Origin: Phycisphaerales bacterium UBA7800
GTDB taxonomy: Bacteria > Planctomycetota > Phycisphaerae > Phycisphaerales > Phycisphaeraceae
Reading direction: 5' to 3'
NCBI GenBank assembly: GCA_002480565.1
Contig: DLCK01000058.1
Span: forward strand, 7,070-71,069
DNA: 64,000 bases
Part shown: in pieces, positions 17,726 through 26,502 of the stretch
Layout of the letters: each line of letters starts with the position of its first letter
Position numbering within the stretch: the first letter of the stretch is position 1
Notes under the pieces: model-generated
Seen by the model: only the letters and a program-made list of their open reading frames with translations
The model's database searches: none
Told to the model about the DNA's origin: nothing
Program-made: the position numbers and the translations under genes

Positions 17726-18363
17726 TTCACCAAAGCCCGTTGCCCATCAATCGAAACACGTCCATCACTTAGTGCTTTAAGAGCTTGGATGTACGCAATC
17801 GTTTCCTGTTCAAAGACGCGGTCCGCCAAGTTGTCTGCATCATCCTCAGCCAAAACCGAGCAGGTGCGTTGGACAATGATTGGCCCGGTGTCATAACTGT
17901 CATCACAAAAATGAACCGTACAGCCAGAGACCTTACAACCATGCTCAATGACCGCTTCGTGGACGTGATGTCCGTACATCCCCTTCCCACCGAAGCTCGG
18001 CAATAGTGCAGGATGGATATTAATCACGCGATTGGTGTAATCCGATGCGATGGGCAATAAAGTCATGTACCCAGCAAGGCAGACATAATCCGCGCCACTT
18101 TGCCGGATTAATTCCCAATTCGCTTTTGCAAAAGTTTGGAGATCCGCGTAATCCTTACGACGGATAATATGGGTTGGCAAGTTAAGATTTTCAGCACGCG
18201 TCAAACCATACACATCAGGCATAGAACTGATGACCGTGGTAATGTGCGCATCCAATTCACCTGCTGCGATGGTGTCAGCAATATTCTGCAATGTCCGACC
18301 CGAACCGCTGAGCAGTACAGCAAGTTTGAGGTGTCCCGATGGGCATGTTTTTGATTCTGTCAT
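17722..18363 (-). CDS. purN: Phosphoribosylglycinamide formyltransferase (GART)
   Basis: PurN transfers a formyl group from 10-formyl-tetrahydrofolate to GAR in purine synthesis. The protein shows the phosphate-binding loop LLSGSGRTLQNI, the catalytic block INIHPALLPSF, GHHVHEAV, and SGCTVHFCDDSYDTGPII with the catalytic aspartate. From the ATG at 18363 it has 213 residues, normal for PurN. The longer frame to 18399 would overlap the divergent GluQRS start at 18385, so I prefer 18363. The two genes share a 21-base gap and therefore overlapping promoters. Confidence 0.95.
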   Translation of the reverse strand: MTESKTCPSGHLKLAVLLSGSGRTLQNIADTIAAGELDAHITTVISSMPDVYGLTRAENLNLPTHIIRRKDYADLQTFAKANWELIRQSGADYVCLAGYMTLLPIASDYTNRVINIHPALLPSFGGKGMYGHHVHEAVIEHGCKVSGCTVHFCDDSYDTGPIIVQRTCSVLAEDDADNLADRVFEQETIAYIQALKALSDGRVSIDGQRALVK

Positions 18364-18384
18364 GCGGGTACGATACTTTAGGAC

Positions 18385-19332
18385 ATGCCCTCTTTGCAAC
18401 GCACAACCCGATTGGCTCCATCTCCTACCGGGGCATTACACCTTGGCAACGCCCGAACTTTCCTGATTAACTGGGCATTGGCTAGACAAAACAATTGGCA
18501 AATCGTCCTGCGCATCGAAGACTTGGACAGTCCACGTGTCAAGCCCTGGGCCAAGCAACAGGCCGTCGATGACCTGCAGTGGCTACAGATGGACTGGGAT
18601 ACCAATGCAGGCTTACAGCTTGATGATTTGACGCCCTACAAGCAAGCCATGTCCATGCTCCGAGAGAAGCATCTGATCTATCCGTGTCGATGTACGCGCA
18701 AGGAAGTTGTCGAAGCACAATCTGCGCCGCATATTGATGACCACGAACTTTGCTATCCGGGCACATGTCGGCCTGTCGATTTCTCCACGATCTGCGAAGA
18801 CCAACCCGATGCAGCATGGCGCGTCGTGACACAGGATCAGCCTATCTCCTATACGGATGCCTTTGCCGGTGAACAGTCACACAATGTCAGCCAGCAAGTT
18901 GGGAATTTTGTCATTGCAACCAAAGCTGGATTACCCGCGTATCAGTTGGCAGTGGTGGTCGATGACGCACGCCAGGGAGTTACTGACATTGTCCGTGGTG
19001 ATGATTTATTGCGGTCGGCTTCAAGACAGTTGTGGCTATACCAGTGCTTGGAATTAACACCCCTGCCGACTTACTGGCATCTGCCACTGGTTCTTGGGCC
19101 TGATGGCAGACGATTGGCTAAACGACATGGGGACACCCGCCTAAGTTACTATCGTGAGATGGGGACTTCTGCGGAAAAAATCATTGGACTCATCGCCACA
19201 TGGTCAGGTGTCCATTCGACACGTGTGCCAATGTCGGCAATGGAATTCAAAGAACGATTTGATATCACAAAACTTTCGCATGATCCGGTGACTTTCACCG
19301 ACGAGGATGACCAATGGCTTACAAACAATTAA
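18385..19332 (+). CDS. gluQ: Glutamyl-Q tRNA(Asp) synthetase (GluQRS)
   Basis: This truncated GluRS paralogue charges glutamate onto the queuosine of tRNA(Asp). The protein begins with RLAPSPTGALHLGNA, the HIGH-type motif, and later carries LAKRHGD in place of KMSKS. A zinc site is visible as YPCRCTR and CYPGTCR. At 315 residues it lacks the anticodon-binding domain of true GluRS, as expected. Its presence agrees with the YhhQ-like queuosine-precursor transporter in the same window. The start ATG follows AGGA very closely. Its end overlaps the next gene by 19 bases. Confidence 0.93.
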   Translation: MPSLQRTTRLAPSPTGALHLGNARTFLINWALARQNNWQIVLRIEDLDSPRVKPWAKQQAVDDLQWLQMDWDTNAGLQLDDLTPYKQAMSMLREKHLIYPCRCTRKEVVEAQSAPHIDDHELCYPGTCRPVDFSTICEDQPDAAWRVVTQDQPISYTDAFAGEQSHNVSQQVGNFVIATKAGLPAYQLAVVVDDARQGVTDIVRGDDLLRSASRQLWLYQCLELTPLPTYWHLPLVLGPDGRRLAKRHGDTRLSYYREMGTSAEKIIGLIATWSGVHSTRVPMSAMEFKERFDITKLSHDPVTFTDEDDQWLTNN

Positions 19333-19799
19333 CCCATCAACTGCTTCTACTGATGGCTGTATCGCTCATTGCCTGCACCCCGCAGCAGTCCGACACTGAC
19401 ACACTGGCCATCACCATTGGTAAGCAGCAATTCAATCTCGAAACGGCAGTGACATCGAATCAACGATACCAGGGGTTATCAGACCGTAAAGAGATCGCAG
19501 TTGACGGCGGCATGCTCTTTGTTTTCTCGGACGCCAAAAAACGCACCTTTGTCATGCGGAAATGTTACGTCCCTATTGACATTATTTTTCTGGACCCCGG
19601 GCAACGAATCGTCGCGATGCATGCCATGACGGTTGAACCCTATGACACACCTGAGAATCAACTCAAGCTCTATCCAAGCCAGTGGCCTGCGATGTATGCC
19701 ATTGAGTTAGCCGGTGGGACATTGGAAAAACTCAAACTCAAGGCAGGAGACAAAATCCCCTTCGAGCTGCCGGATGCTCTTAAGCGGCAGGTGCAATAA
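19314..19799 (+). CDS. DUF192 family lipoprotein
   Basis: The 161-residue protein starts with a lipoprotein signal (hydrophobic core, then SLIAC with the lipobox cysteine at residue 21). The mature part is a complete DUF192 domain: ETAVTSNQRYQGLSDR, GGMLFVFSDAKKRTFVMRKC, PIDIIFLD, and AIELAGGTLEKLKLKAGD. The domain is common in extracytoplasmic small proteins and its function is not settled. The start overlaps the GluQRS end by 19 bases, so it is translationally coupled. Confidence 0.85.
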   Translation: MAYKQLTHQLLLLMAVSLIACTPQQSDTDTLAITIGKQQFNLETAVTSNQRYQGLSDRKEIAVDGGMLFVFSDAKKRTFVMRKCYVPIDIIFLDPGQRIVAMHAMTVEPYDTPENQLKLYPSQWPAMYAIELAGGTLEKLKLKAGDKIPFELPDALKRQVQ

Positions 19800-19855
19800 C
19801 CCGATATGGGAAGACAACGGCCCGTTGATTTTTCCCATGGAAATTGCTCTGTCAC

Positions 19856-21157
19856 ATGCCCATCAAGACGCTGACCATTCTCGAATCGCATCCAACTGCC
19901 CAAAGCGCTTTTCTGACCAATGGCGTGCTTTCTTATTGGCACAGCGAAGAACGACCTGAAGTGGTCAATCTCACCATTGATCAGTTTTCTGAAAACCGGC
20001 AGTACCGTGAACGTACAGCTGTGGCATGGATCATCCTGGATCAATTTGGTGCAGCCAAGTTTTCCAACGTCGTCGCAAAGCTTCAGGAACTGCATATTCC
20101 CATTATGCTCACCCGAACGCATGAAGTCGCTGGCGCTGGCTCAGCATATCAACAAGGCATCGTCATCGGTCCTCCCGGATCACCCCCTGCTGCACTGTGT
20201 GCAATTCTCCGAACGCTATGGTGTCAAGGCGAAGTGCTGGATCATCTGCAATCGGAGATTCGTTACTTGCAGGCTCATCAAGGTGGACTGTGTGATCAAA
20301 TGGGCAAAATTGATGAAGAGCTTCGTTTGGCTGCCCAGCTTCAACGCGAGTTTCTGCCACGCACCATGCCTGAATTGCCGGAGATGGATTTTCAGATATT
20401 ATTCCGCCCTGCCAGTTATGTCAGTGGTGATATTTATGATGTGATTCGACTGGACGAAGATCACATTGGATTCTTCCTTGCCGATGCCGTGGGGCATGGC
20501 GTGCCTGCAGCATTGATGACAATGTACATCAAACGCTCACTACGGACTAAAGAAATTGATCCTGATTCGGACCGCGGTTATCGCATCATTAAACCGTCAG
20601 AATCGCTTGCCCGGCTCAATGTCGATTTAGCCAACCAACCCACCGAGCAAATCAGATTTGCCACAGCAGTCTATGGCGTGATCAATCGCAAGACCTTGGA
20701 ATGCACGATCTCTCGTGCGGGCCATCCCCTGCCGCTATTACTGCGACATAAAGGTGAACCCGAGTGGCTTGATCCTGAAGGAGCGATGTTGGGCATTATT
20801 GAGGACGAAGTCTACGAAGATCAAACCGTGCAATTATATCCAGGCGACCGTCTGATGTTTTACAGTGATGGTTTTGAATTGTCGTTCCCTGATGGTGATG
20901 GCAATGATGATCAGAATCAGGGACTTGCCAACACGCAATATGAACAGGAATTTCTTAACCTTGCACGTGTTCCTGCGGAAGTCGCCATGGAACATTTAGC
21001 GATGAAACTCGACAACCAGTCAGGGTCTTTGCATCAGCGCGATGACCTTTCCGTGGTCTGGCTAACCATCCGTGACAAGCAGTCTGCTGAAGTCGCAGCC
21101 GAGTTTGCTCGCAATCAAGCGATGCTGGGCAATGTGCCGTTAAGCGAAGCAGGTTAA
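19856..21157 (+). CDS. SpoIIE/RsbU-type PP2C phosphatase with an N-terminal receiver-like domain
   Basis: The protein of 433 residues (ATG at 19856; an upstream TTG adds four residues) has a receiver-like fold at residues about 1-115 in which the phospho-acceptor aspartate is not obvious, then a coiled-coil linker (residues about 125-165). A SpoIIE phosphatase domain follows. LAAQLQREFLPRTMPELP is the typical RsbU-type linker, SGDIYDVIRLDEDHIGFFLADAVGHGVPAAL carries the metal-binding aspartates, and DRLMFYSDGFEL another. Such enzymes dephosphorylate anti-sigma-factor antagonists to control general stress or similar responses. Partner genes are not in the window. Confidence 0.85.
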   Translation: MPIKTLTILESHPTAQSAFLTNGVLSYWHSEERPEVVNLTIDQFSENRQYRERTAVAWIILDQFGAAKFSNVVAKLQELHIPIMLTRTHEVAGAGSAYQQGIVIGPPGSPPAALCAILRTLWCQGEVLDHLQSEIRYLQAHQGGLCDQMGKIDEELRLAAQLQREFLPRTMPELPEMDFQILFRPASYVSGDIYDVIRLDEDHIGFFLADAVGHGVPAALMTMYIKRSLRTKEIDPDSDRGYRIIKPSESLARLNVDLANQPTEQIRFATAVYGVINRKTLECTISRAGHPLPLLLRHKGEPEWLDPEGAMLGIIEDEVYEDQTVQLYPGDRLMFYSDGFELSFPDGDGNDDQNQGLANTQYEQEFLNLARVPAEVAMEHLAMKLDNQSGSLHQRDDLSVVWLTIRDKQSAEVAAEFARNQAMLGNVPLSEAG

Positions 21158-21207
21158 TCATCTGTCTGTAATTCGAAAACCCGCAGGACTATCCGTATCA
21201 TCTATCC

Positions 21208-21816
21208 ATGTCCGATGATGATTCCCCCCAATTCAATGCAGACCTGTTGATCCGAGCTTATGCTCAGGGCGTTTTCCCAATGGCAGAGCCGGGGACCGGG
21301 GAGATTTACTGGTATCACCCGGACCCTCGAGCGATTTTGCCGTTGGACACCTTTCATATTTCAAAAACACTGCGCAAACGGGTCCGCAGTAATATCTATG
21401 AAATTCGGATAGACACCGTATTCAGCAAGGTCATGCAGGAGTGTGCCAAACCGCGAAGTGATGAATCCGACTCATGGATCGACCAGCGCATCATTGATGC
21501 TTACAGCGAATTACATGACATGGGGTTGGCTCACAGTGTCGAAGCCTGGCAGAACGATGAACTTGTTGGCGGGTTGTACGGCGTATCCATCAACGGACTC
21601 TTTGCAGGCGAGTCGATGTTCAGCCGCCAAACCGATGCGTCAAAGGTCTGTCTGGTACATCTCGTTGAACATCTCAAACAACGTGGATATAGCCTTTTGG
21701 ATGTGCAGTTTCAAAACAATCACATCGCTCAGTTTGGTGTGATTGAAATCCCCCGAGCTCAATACATGCAAAGACTTCAGGATGCGCTTGAATCACACAC
21801 CTGCTGGTCAGATTAA
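21208..21816 (+). CDS. aat: Leucyl/phenylalanyl-tRNA-protein transferase
   Basis: Aat adds Leu or Phe to N-terminal Arg or Lys of proteins, marking them for ClpAP through the N-end rule. The 202-residue protein shows YAQGVFPMAEPG, the YWYHPDPRAILPL motif, AHSVEAWQNDELVGGLYG, and GLFAGESMFSRQTDASKVCL, followed by LLDVQFQNNHIAQFG. These are the invariant parts of the family. It lies 50 bases after the phosphatase gene and converges with the LysM gene with a 12-base gap. Confidence 0.95.
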   Translation: MSDDDSPQFNADLLIRAYAQGVFPMAEPGTGEIYWYHPDPRAILPLDTFHISKTLRKRVRSNIYEIRIDTVFSKVMQECAKPRSDESDSWIDQRIIDAYSELHDMGLAHSVEAWQNDELVGGLYGVSINGLFAGESMFSRQTDASKVCLVHLVEHLKQRGYSLLDVQFQNNHIAQFGVIEIPRAQYMQRLQDALESHTCWSD

Positions 21817-21828
21817 TCGCCAATGTGT

Positions 21829-23202
21829 TTACGGTAGTCTAAGCACCATTCCTGATGAAATCCGATCCGCGCGGTAGATTCGGTTATGGCGTGCAATAGC
21901 CATCCAGTGGCTGCCGTTGCCATAAAAACGTGTCGCGATGGACCAGAGCGTATCACCTTTTTGAACCTCGTAAGATTCAGGACGAATTTCAGGATGATCA
22001 GGTTCAACATCTTGAACAATCTGTGGCTCGGCTTGTGGCTCGATTATGGATGGTTGCTCGGTCAAGGCAAAACCGGAGTCCTGAATAATATTGATACGTT
22101 CAACATGCTTGACTGACTCATTTTGCACAGTGGATAGCTCGACTGCTTGCTCGTGTAATTGACTTGATGCTTGCTTGGCAACTGGCTGTTTTTGAGGTAA
22201 TACCGTGGCATCCTCCATAAGCAAGACATGTTGATCCTCCGCTGGATTTGCGACCGTTAAAAATGCATCGATCTGCGTTTTTTGACTTACTTCTGGAAGT
22301 TCATCCAACACGATAGACAATGGCTTTCCCACCATCATGACTTCTGTATTTTGAACATCTCTCGCGGCCAAAGGCTCGGGAACAGACATCGTTTCTGGTT
22401 TACTCTCTACCACATTCGCGTCATTTTTCAAAGGTTTGGGCTCGTCGACTGCGATGTATTCCATCGTATAACCGGTATCAACTTGAGCTTCGAGGACCTC
22501 AATATTCTGGACAGGTTTTACCGCTGTGGGAGTTTCTTGATAAATGGCTTTAGGAACAATGGGTTGTTGTGAGGTTGGCTCGTCGGCTGAAATGTATTCC
22601 ATCGTATAACCGGGATCAGCTTGAGCTTCGAGGACCTCAATATTCTCAACAGGTTTTACCGTTGGGGGAGTTTCTTGATAAATGGCTTTAGGAACAATGG
22701 GTTGTTGTGAGGTTGGCTGGTCAACTGTGATGTATTGCATCGTATAACTTGGATCAGCTTGAGCTTCGAGGACCTCAATATTCTGAACGGGTTTTACCGT
22801 TGGGGGCGTTTGCTGATAAACCGTTTGAGGTGTCGTTAACTGCTGCGGGACTGGTCTAATCCAACTGTGATCCGTGGCAACCTTGACTTCAACCCCTGGA
22901 TCGCCCGGAGGTGGTGAGGGTAAGTTTTTGACCGGCTCTACCCGATATGCAACCGGACGCTGTTCAATGTAATTTGAAGTCGCCACAGACTTGTTTTCAA
23001 GAATTGGAGCTGGCTGAATTTGAGGCCGTAAACGAGTTACAGCCACCGAACGCTTCTGGACAGGCATCTCATGCAACACCGGCGTCTGCACACGGGCATA
23101 CTGTGGATTTAACGGCAACTTCTCAAGTTCTGACCGGGTAGGCTTACAACCAACCATTACCGCTGACACAAGCAACAAGAAGCAGACAAGATATCGAATC
23201 AT
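21829..23202 (-). CDS. LysM lipoprotein with three internal repeats
   Basis: The 457-residue protein starts with a lipoprotein signal (hydrophobic core, then MVGC). The body is low-complexity and probably extended. It carries three near-identical 46-residue repeats at about residues 125-255, each with a core like TVKPVQNIEVLEAQADP and a YTMEYI element. One LysM domain ends the protein (YEVQKGDTLWSIATRFYG, then IARHNRIYRADRISSGMVLRL). LysM binds peptidoglycan N-acetylglucosamine. The long linker would let a lipid-anchored protein reach the wall. The ATG has a good GGAGGG site. It lies 29 bases after the GntR-type gene, so the two are probably one operon. Confidence 0.85.
   Translation of the reverse strand: MIRYLVCFLLLVSAVMVGCKPTRSELEKLPLNPQYARVQTPVLHEMPVQKRSVAVTRLRPQIQPAPILENKSVATSNYIEQRPVAYRVEPVKNLPSPPPGDPGVEVKVATDHSWIRPVPQQLTTPQTVYQQTPPTVKPVQNIEVLEAQADPSYTMQYITVDQPTSQQPIVPKAIYQETPPTVKPVENIEVLEAQADPGYTMEYISADEPTSQQPIVPKAIYQETPTAVKPVQNIEVLEAQVDTGYTMEYIAVDEPKPLKNDANVVESKPETMSVPEPLAARDVQNTEVMMVGKPLSIVLDELPEVSQKTQIDAFLTVANPAEDQHVLLMEDATVLPQKQPVAKQASSQLHEQAVELSTVQNESVKHVERINIIQDSGFALTEQPSIIEPQAEPQIVQDVEPDHPEIRPESYEVQKGDTLWSIATRFYGNGSHWMAIARHNRIYRADRISSGMVLRLP
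22425..22850. repeat. Three 138-base direct repeats inside the LysM gene
   Basis: The word CGAGGACCTC recurs at 22491, 22629 and 22767, exactly 138 bases apart, within near-identical repeat units. The period equals 46 codons, so gain or loss of a unit keeps the frame. Confidence 0.9.
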
Positions 23203-23231
23203 TCGAACCCTCCAAATTCTTTCCTGTCAGA

Positions 23232-24323
23232 TCATAGCAGATCAAAGGGTAATTCTGCACTTTTCCAATCCTCTTGTTTTATTTCACTGGATAAATAAGC
23301 TGGGATACGCATCACTTTATCTCGTGCCAATTGATGATTAGCAGTACTTAAAACGTCCAGACAACCCCGGAGCAATTGCCCTGAATGAAAGCCAATCCGC
23401 TCAATGGGTAATGTGCATTTAACCGGACATGGCCAATTGCTGTGAACCACGACATCCAGATCCTTGCCAATTTCATGTCCGAGTTGTGACAAAGCCTCTA
23501 GTGTCAGTGGTGCCAGATTATCATCTGCAATAAACAATCCATCAGGTCGTTTACCAGGCGGATAATCCATCAATAAGTGAATCACAGCATCAATAGTTTG
23601 AGGATGAGAGCGACCGATGCGCTGGACCCATGCTTTGCGATACGTTATCTCATTTTGTTGGAAATGACTTGGCGTTAACCAGGTAAAAGTGTCAGCCATA
23701 CAGACCATTGCTACGCGCTTTCGGCCTTTGTGTTTAAACCAATGCAAAGCACGCTTGAACATCATCGACATATCGGTACAGATTTGTGGCCTGGGTGTCT
23801 TACCATAATCACCATCAACTATCACCATCGGTATCCGACTGGCAGTGACCGTGGCATGCTCAGCAACATCATGTGTTTCGGGTAAGAGTATTAACCCAGC
23901 CATGCGTTGTGATTCGACCTGCTTAAGGACTGATGCCAGTACTTTCCCACCCAGCCGTTCATCATTGATCCCATGGTAAAAATCAAAATGAATGTGACTA
24001 TTGGACTTTTCCAGCCGCTGAGCTTCCTGCCAAATCGCAGAGTGGAACCCCGACCATTGCGGATGATTCGGCAAACACGGGAAAACCAACGCATACCGCC
24101 CCAAATGCGGAGGCAAGGGGTGTATGTAAAGCCCCTGTCTGGGTCGTGAAGTAACAAACCCATCTGCCTTAAGCTCAGAGATTGCTTGCTGGATCACAGT
24201 CCGTCCTGCCCGGTACTGTTTTTCAAGTTCAGTAAAGGAAGGCAGACGTGATCCTGGCACATACTCCCCACGGATAATACGGCTACGCAATGCGTACAAA
24301 ACACGTTTGGATTGATTAACCAT
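23232..24323 (-). CDS. GntR-type transcriptional regulator with a LacI-like sensor domain
   Basis: Residues about 1-70 form a GntR winged helix (RSRIIRGEYVPGSRLPSFTELEKQY, then RTVIQQAISELKADGFV). Residues about 80-345 resemble the periplasmic-binding-protein-like sensor of LacI/AraR regulators (RYALVFPCL, then MAGLILLP, RIPMVIVDGDYG, and RPDGLFIADDNLAPLTLEAL). This is the AraR-like layout and implies control by a sugar or similar ligand. Planctomycetes use many such hybrids. No sugar-utilisation genes are adjacent, so the target is unknown; the adjacent LysM gene may be cotranscribed with it. Confidence 0.85.
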   Translation of the reverse strand: MVNQSKRVLYALRSRIIRGEYVPGSRLPSFTELEKQYRAGRTVIQQAISELKADGFVTSRPRQGLYIHPLPPHLGRYALVFPCLPNHPQWSGFHSAIWQEAQRLEKSNSHIHFDFYHGINDERLGGKVLASVLKQVESQRMAGLILLPETHDVAEHATVTASRIPMVIVDGDYGKTPRPQICTDMSMMFKRALHWFKHKGRKRVAMVCMADTFTWLTPSHFQQNEITYRKAWVQRIGRSHPQTIDAVIHLLMDYPPGKRPDGLFIADDNLAPLTLEALSQLGHEIGKDLDVVVHSNWPCPVKCTLPIERIGFHSGQLLRGCLDVLSTANHQLARDKVMRIPAYLSSEIKQEDWKSAELPFDLL

Positions 24324-24412
24324 GAAGCGTAACCATCAAGCAAATAAGTGCTATTCAATGGTTCACATGATAGTCAAGTCACACGTAGCCTGCAGTGTCT
24401 AATTATCAAAGC

Positions 24413-24664
24413 TTATTCATGCTTACACATCTGCCCAATGTCAGTCCCCAACTTACCATCGACTTCAACCACTTTGCCTCGTGCTTTGAGAAATGTGAGA
24501 ATTCCCTCAAAATCAGCATCAGCAATCGCACAGGCAAAGAACTTTGGATCAGCACCATAGACCGCTTCAATCTGCGCCTGGAGTTGCTTCTGGGTTAGTG
24601 GTGACTTGGCATCATGGATCATCTGCATGACTTCATGGCCGTGTACTTGCTGTTGTTCACTCAT
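24413..24664 (-). CDS. YecH-like metal-binding protein (DUF2492)
   Basis: The 83-residue protein begins MSEQQQVHGHEVMQMI and ends with IGQMCKHE. The HGHEV start, the CAIADAD region (residues about 44-50) and the final cysteine-histidine pair match the YecH family, small proteins with conserved His/Cys likely to bind metal. The function is unknown. It stands alone upstream of the GntR-type gene, 90 bases away. Confidence 0.75.
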   Translation of the reverse strand: MSEQQQVHGHEVMQMIHDAKSPLTQKQLQAQIEAVYGADPKFFACAIADADFEGILTFLKARGKVVEVDGKLGTDIGQMCKHE

Positions 24665-24799
24665 TTTTTAACTCCATTTGCCTAGCTATAAACTAATTTC
24701 AATGCCTGATGGATTTATTCTAACTAGCGTAAATCAGATCACCTTGATCCAAATCAAAGATAGAATATGATTGGAAAACTCAATTTTCAGATGATGAAC

Positions 24800-24827
24800 T
24801 TTACAACTGCTGAATATTGTTTAAGAT
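24800..24827 (+). promoter_or_regulatory. Candidate promoter of tRNA-Ser
   Basis: TTTACA (24800-24805), a 16-base spacer and TAAGAT (24822-24827) would place transcription start within about eight bases of the tRNA 5' end. Confidence 0.5.
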
Positions 24828-24840
24828 ATGCGACTCAGCC

Positions 24841-24928
<88 letters not shown>

Positions 24929-24940
24929 TTACACGTAAAG

Positions 24941-24998
24941 ATCTCTCGCATCAACACTTGCGCATTTTGATAAATGCCTGTTTATGCGGGAGATTTTT
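24941..24998 (+). terminator. Terminator of tRNA-Ser
   Basis: ATCTCTCGCAT (24941-24951) pairs with ATGCGGGAGAT (24984-24994; one G-U pair). A second stem GCATTT/AAATGC (24962-24967 with 24972-24977) sits in the loop, and TTTTT follows. It starts 14 bases after the tRNA. Confidence 0.75.
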
Positions 24999-25303
24999 GC
25001 ATTATGGGCAAAACAGAGACGATTGTCGATTGCTGAATTGAGACGATTTCAGGCCCGATCTGGCCATGTGTCTCAAACGGGGTTTTGCGTGGTGACTCTT
25101 CGAAATCCTGGCTGTATCAGAATGCTTCTGACTGTGATTGGTTGGGAATGAGCTTTGTCAGTATGCTCAAATACATGGCTCATAGCAACCCAATCCAAGA
25201 AGCGTCCTATCATGTCTAAGATACCTAAGAAAACACCTGTCCCAACGCAATGCAGCAGCGCAAGTCACATTGCGAATTGGGCCAAACTGACGTGGAATGG
25301 CCT
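24999..25303. other. Region without a supported gene
   Basis: No complete reading frame with family resemblance is present. The stretch lies between the tRNA-Ser terminator and the terminase fragment and is probably decayed sequence of the same mobile element. I could not identify an integrase fragment or an att repeat of the tRNA 3' end. Confidence 0.4.
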
Positions 25304-25567
25304 TCAACGTAGGGCAGGTATTCGCAGTGTGCAACGTGGGGAAGCAACAGACGCAGCAAACGATTTGAGGTACCGTGGCAGCATGTTAATGATCAGACGT
25401 TTACATTTTCCCTCCACACAGCGATTCAGGTAATGTGCCAACACCGGTATCGACCAATGTGACTGATAGGTCGTGCATGGATACAACAGGTCAAAGCCCA
25501 TACGAATGAAACTCGTCAAATCCGTTCGATGCATCTGACGAACCGCTTTTTGCAGTTTGTTATTCAT
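25304..25567 (-). pseudogene. Terminase large subunit, N-terminal fragment
   Basis: From the ATG at 25567 the minus strand codes about 87 residues that resemble the N-terminus of phage terminase large subunits: DLTSFIRMGFDLLYPCT, YQSHWSIPVLAHYL, then CVEGKCKRLIINMLPRYLKS. The last part matches the IINMPPR-x-LKS region that precedes the ATPase core. After SVA the frame leaves the family and stops at 25304, so Walker B, motor and nuclease domains are missing. The start lies eight bases after the stop of the DUF5681-like frame, as in an intact phage packaging module. This is a relic, not a working packaging enzyme. Confidence 0.6.
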
Positions 25568-25574
25568 CAGATGC

Positions 25575-26502
25575 TTACTTGCTATCAAGCATCGTTTGTT
25601 GTCGTTCAAACAATTCGTTCAATGCCTGTTGATCGGTTTCATCCATCTCGAACACATCGATATCACGATGGTTTTTCATGATATTCAAAAGGAGTTGTCG
25701 ATCTTTGTGATTGCCCTTGACCGCACCGTGGACAAAGCCTATGACGATGGCCTGGTACTTGGTCATAGGCACAGTTCTCCCACCCTCCGACACCTGAATT
25801 TCTTCGTCTAATTCGAGGACCATCAGTTTTTCCAGGTCTTTGGTAGGCAGTGATTGATCTGACACGGATAACCTTTTTGACTTCCGGGGCTTCCGGGGGC
25901 GAGGGTTCTGAAACTTCCGGGTGCGAAGATAAGTTCTCAACACGGAATTCAATCTCACCGTAATCAAAACCAATGCTGTCGATCTCAAAATCCAGTTCCA
26001 TGTCGTAGAGAATTTTCAAATTCTCTACAAGCAGTTGGTCGTCCCACTGACTAATCTCCGTCAGACGATTGTCAGCAATCATCAACCCGCGAACCTGATC
26101 TTCGGAAAGATCATCCGCACGAATCGCCGGCACTTGTTGCATTTTCAATTGCTTGGCCGCTTCCACCCGAGCGTGGCCACAAATCAGTCGTGAATGCTTA
26201 TCCAACAACACCGTAAATCGAAATCCAAACGCCTGAATGCTTTTCTTGAGTTGTATTAATTGTTTCCGGGGCTGCTTCCGAGGGTTGTCCGGATGGTGAT
26301 GAATTTGATCGAGTGGTAACCATTCAATGCTCCGGGCAAACTCTCTCAAGTTTGTCGCTTTCCTGACGACATTTTCAAGCGTTTTCTTCACAACGAATCT
26401 CCAAACGCGCGTACCGATCGCGCTCTTCCCAGCCCGTTTTTTTACAGACTCTGCCGAAACGACAATGACACAGCGGGCCGGGGTAAAGCCGGTCTGAGTC
26501 AA
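25575..26502 (-). pseudogene. Phage-type ParB-like protein fused out of frame to a DUF5681-like tail
   Basis: The frame entering from 26502 carries a ParB-like nuclease domain: IEWLPLDQIHHHPDNPRKQ, then IQAFGFRFTVLLD, LICGHARVEAAKQLKM, and VRGLMIADNRLTEISQWDD, ending with the typical IGFDYGEIE. In related phage proteins a DNA methylase domain follows; here it is absent. From about 25890 the family-like sequence moves to another minus-strand frame, which ends at 25575 and reads VSEGGRTVPMTKYQAIVIGF, then GNHKDRQLLLNIM. That resembles the C-terminus of DUF5681 proteins linked to terminase genes. A deletion with a frameshift joining two genes explains the layout. The true ParB start is unclear. 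Confidence 0.6.

Noticed and set aside
25155..25433. A 92-codon plus-strand frame right of tRNA-Ser
   Set aside because: It overlaps the terminase fragment on the other strand and has no family likeness.
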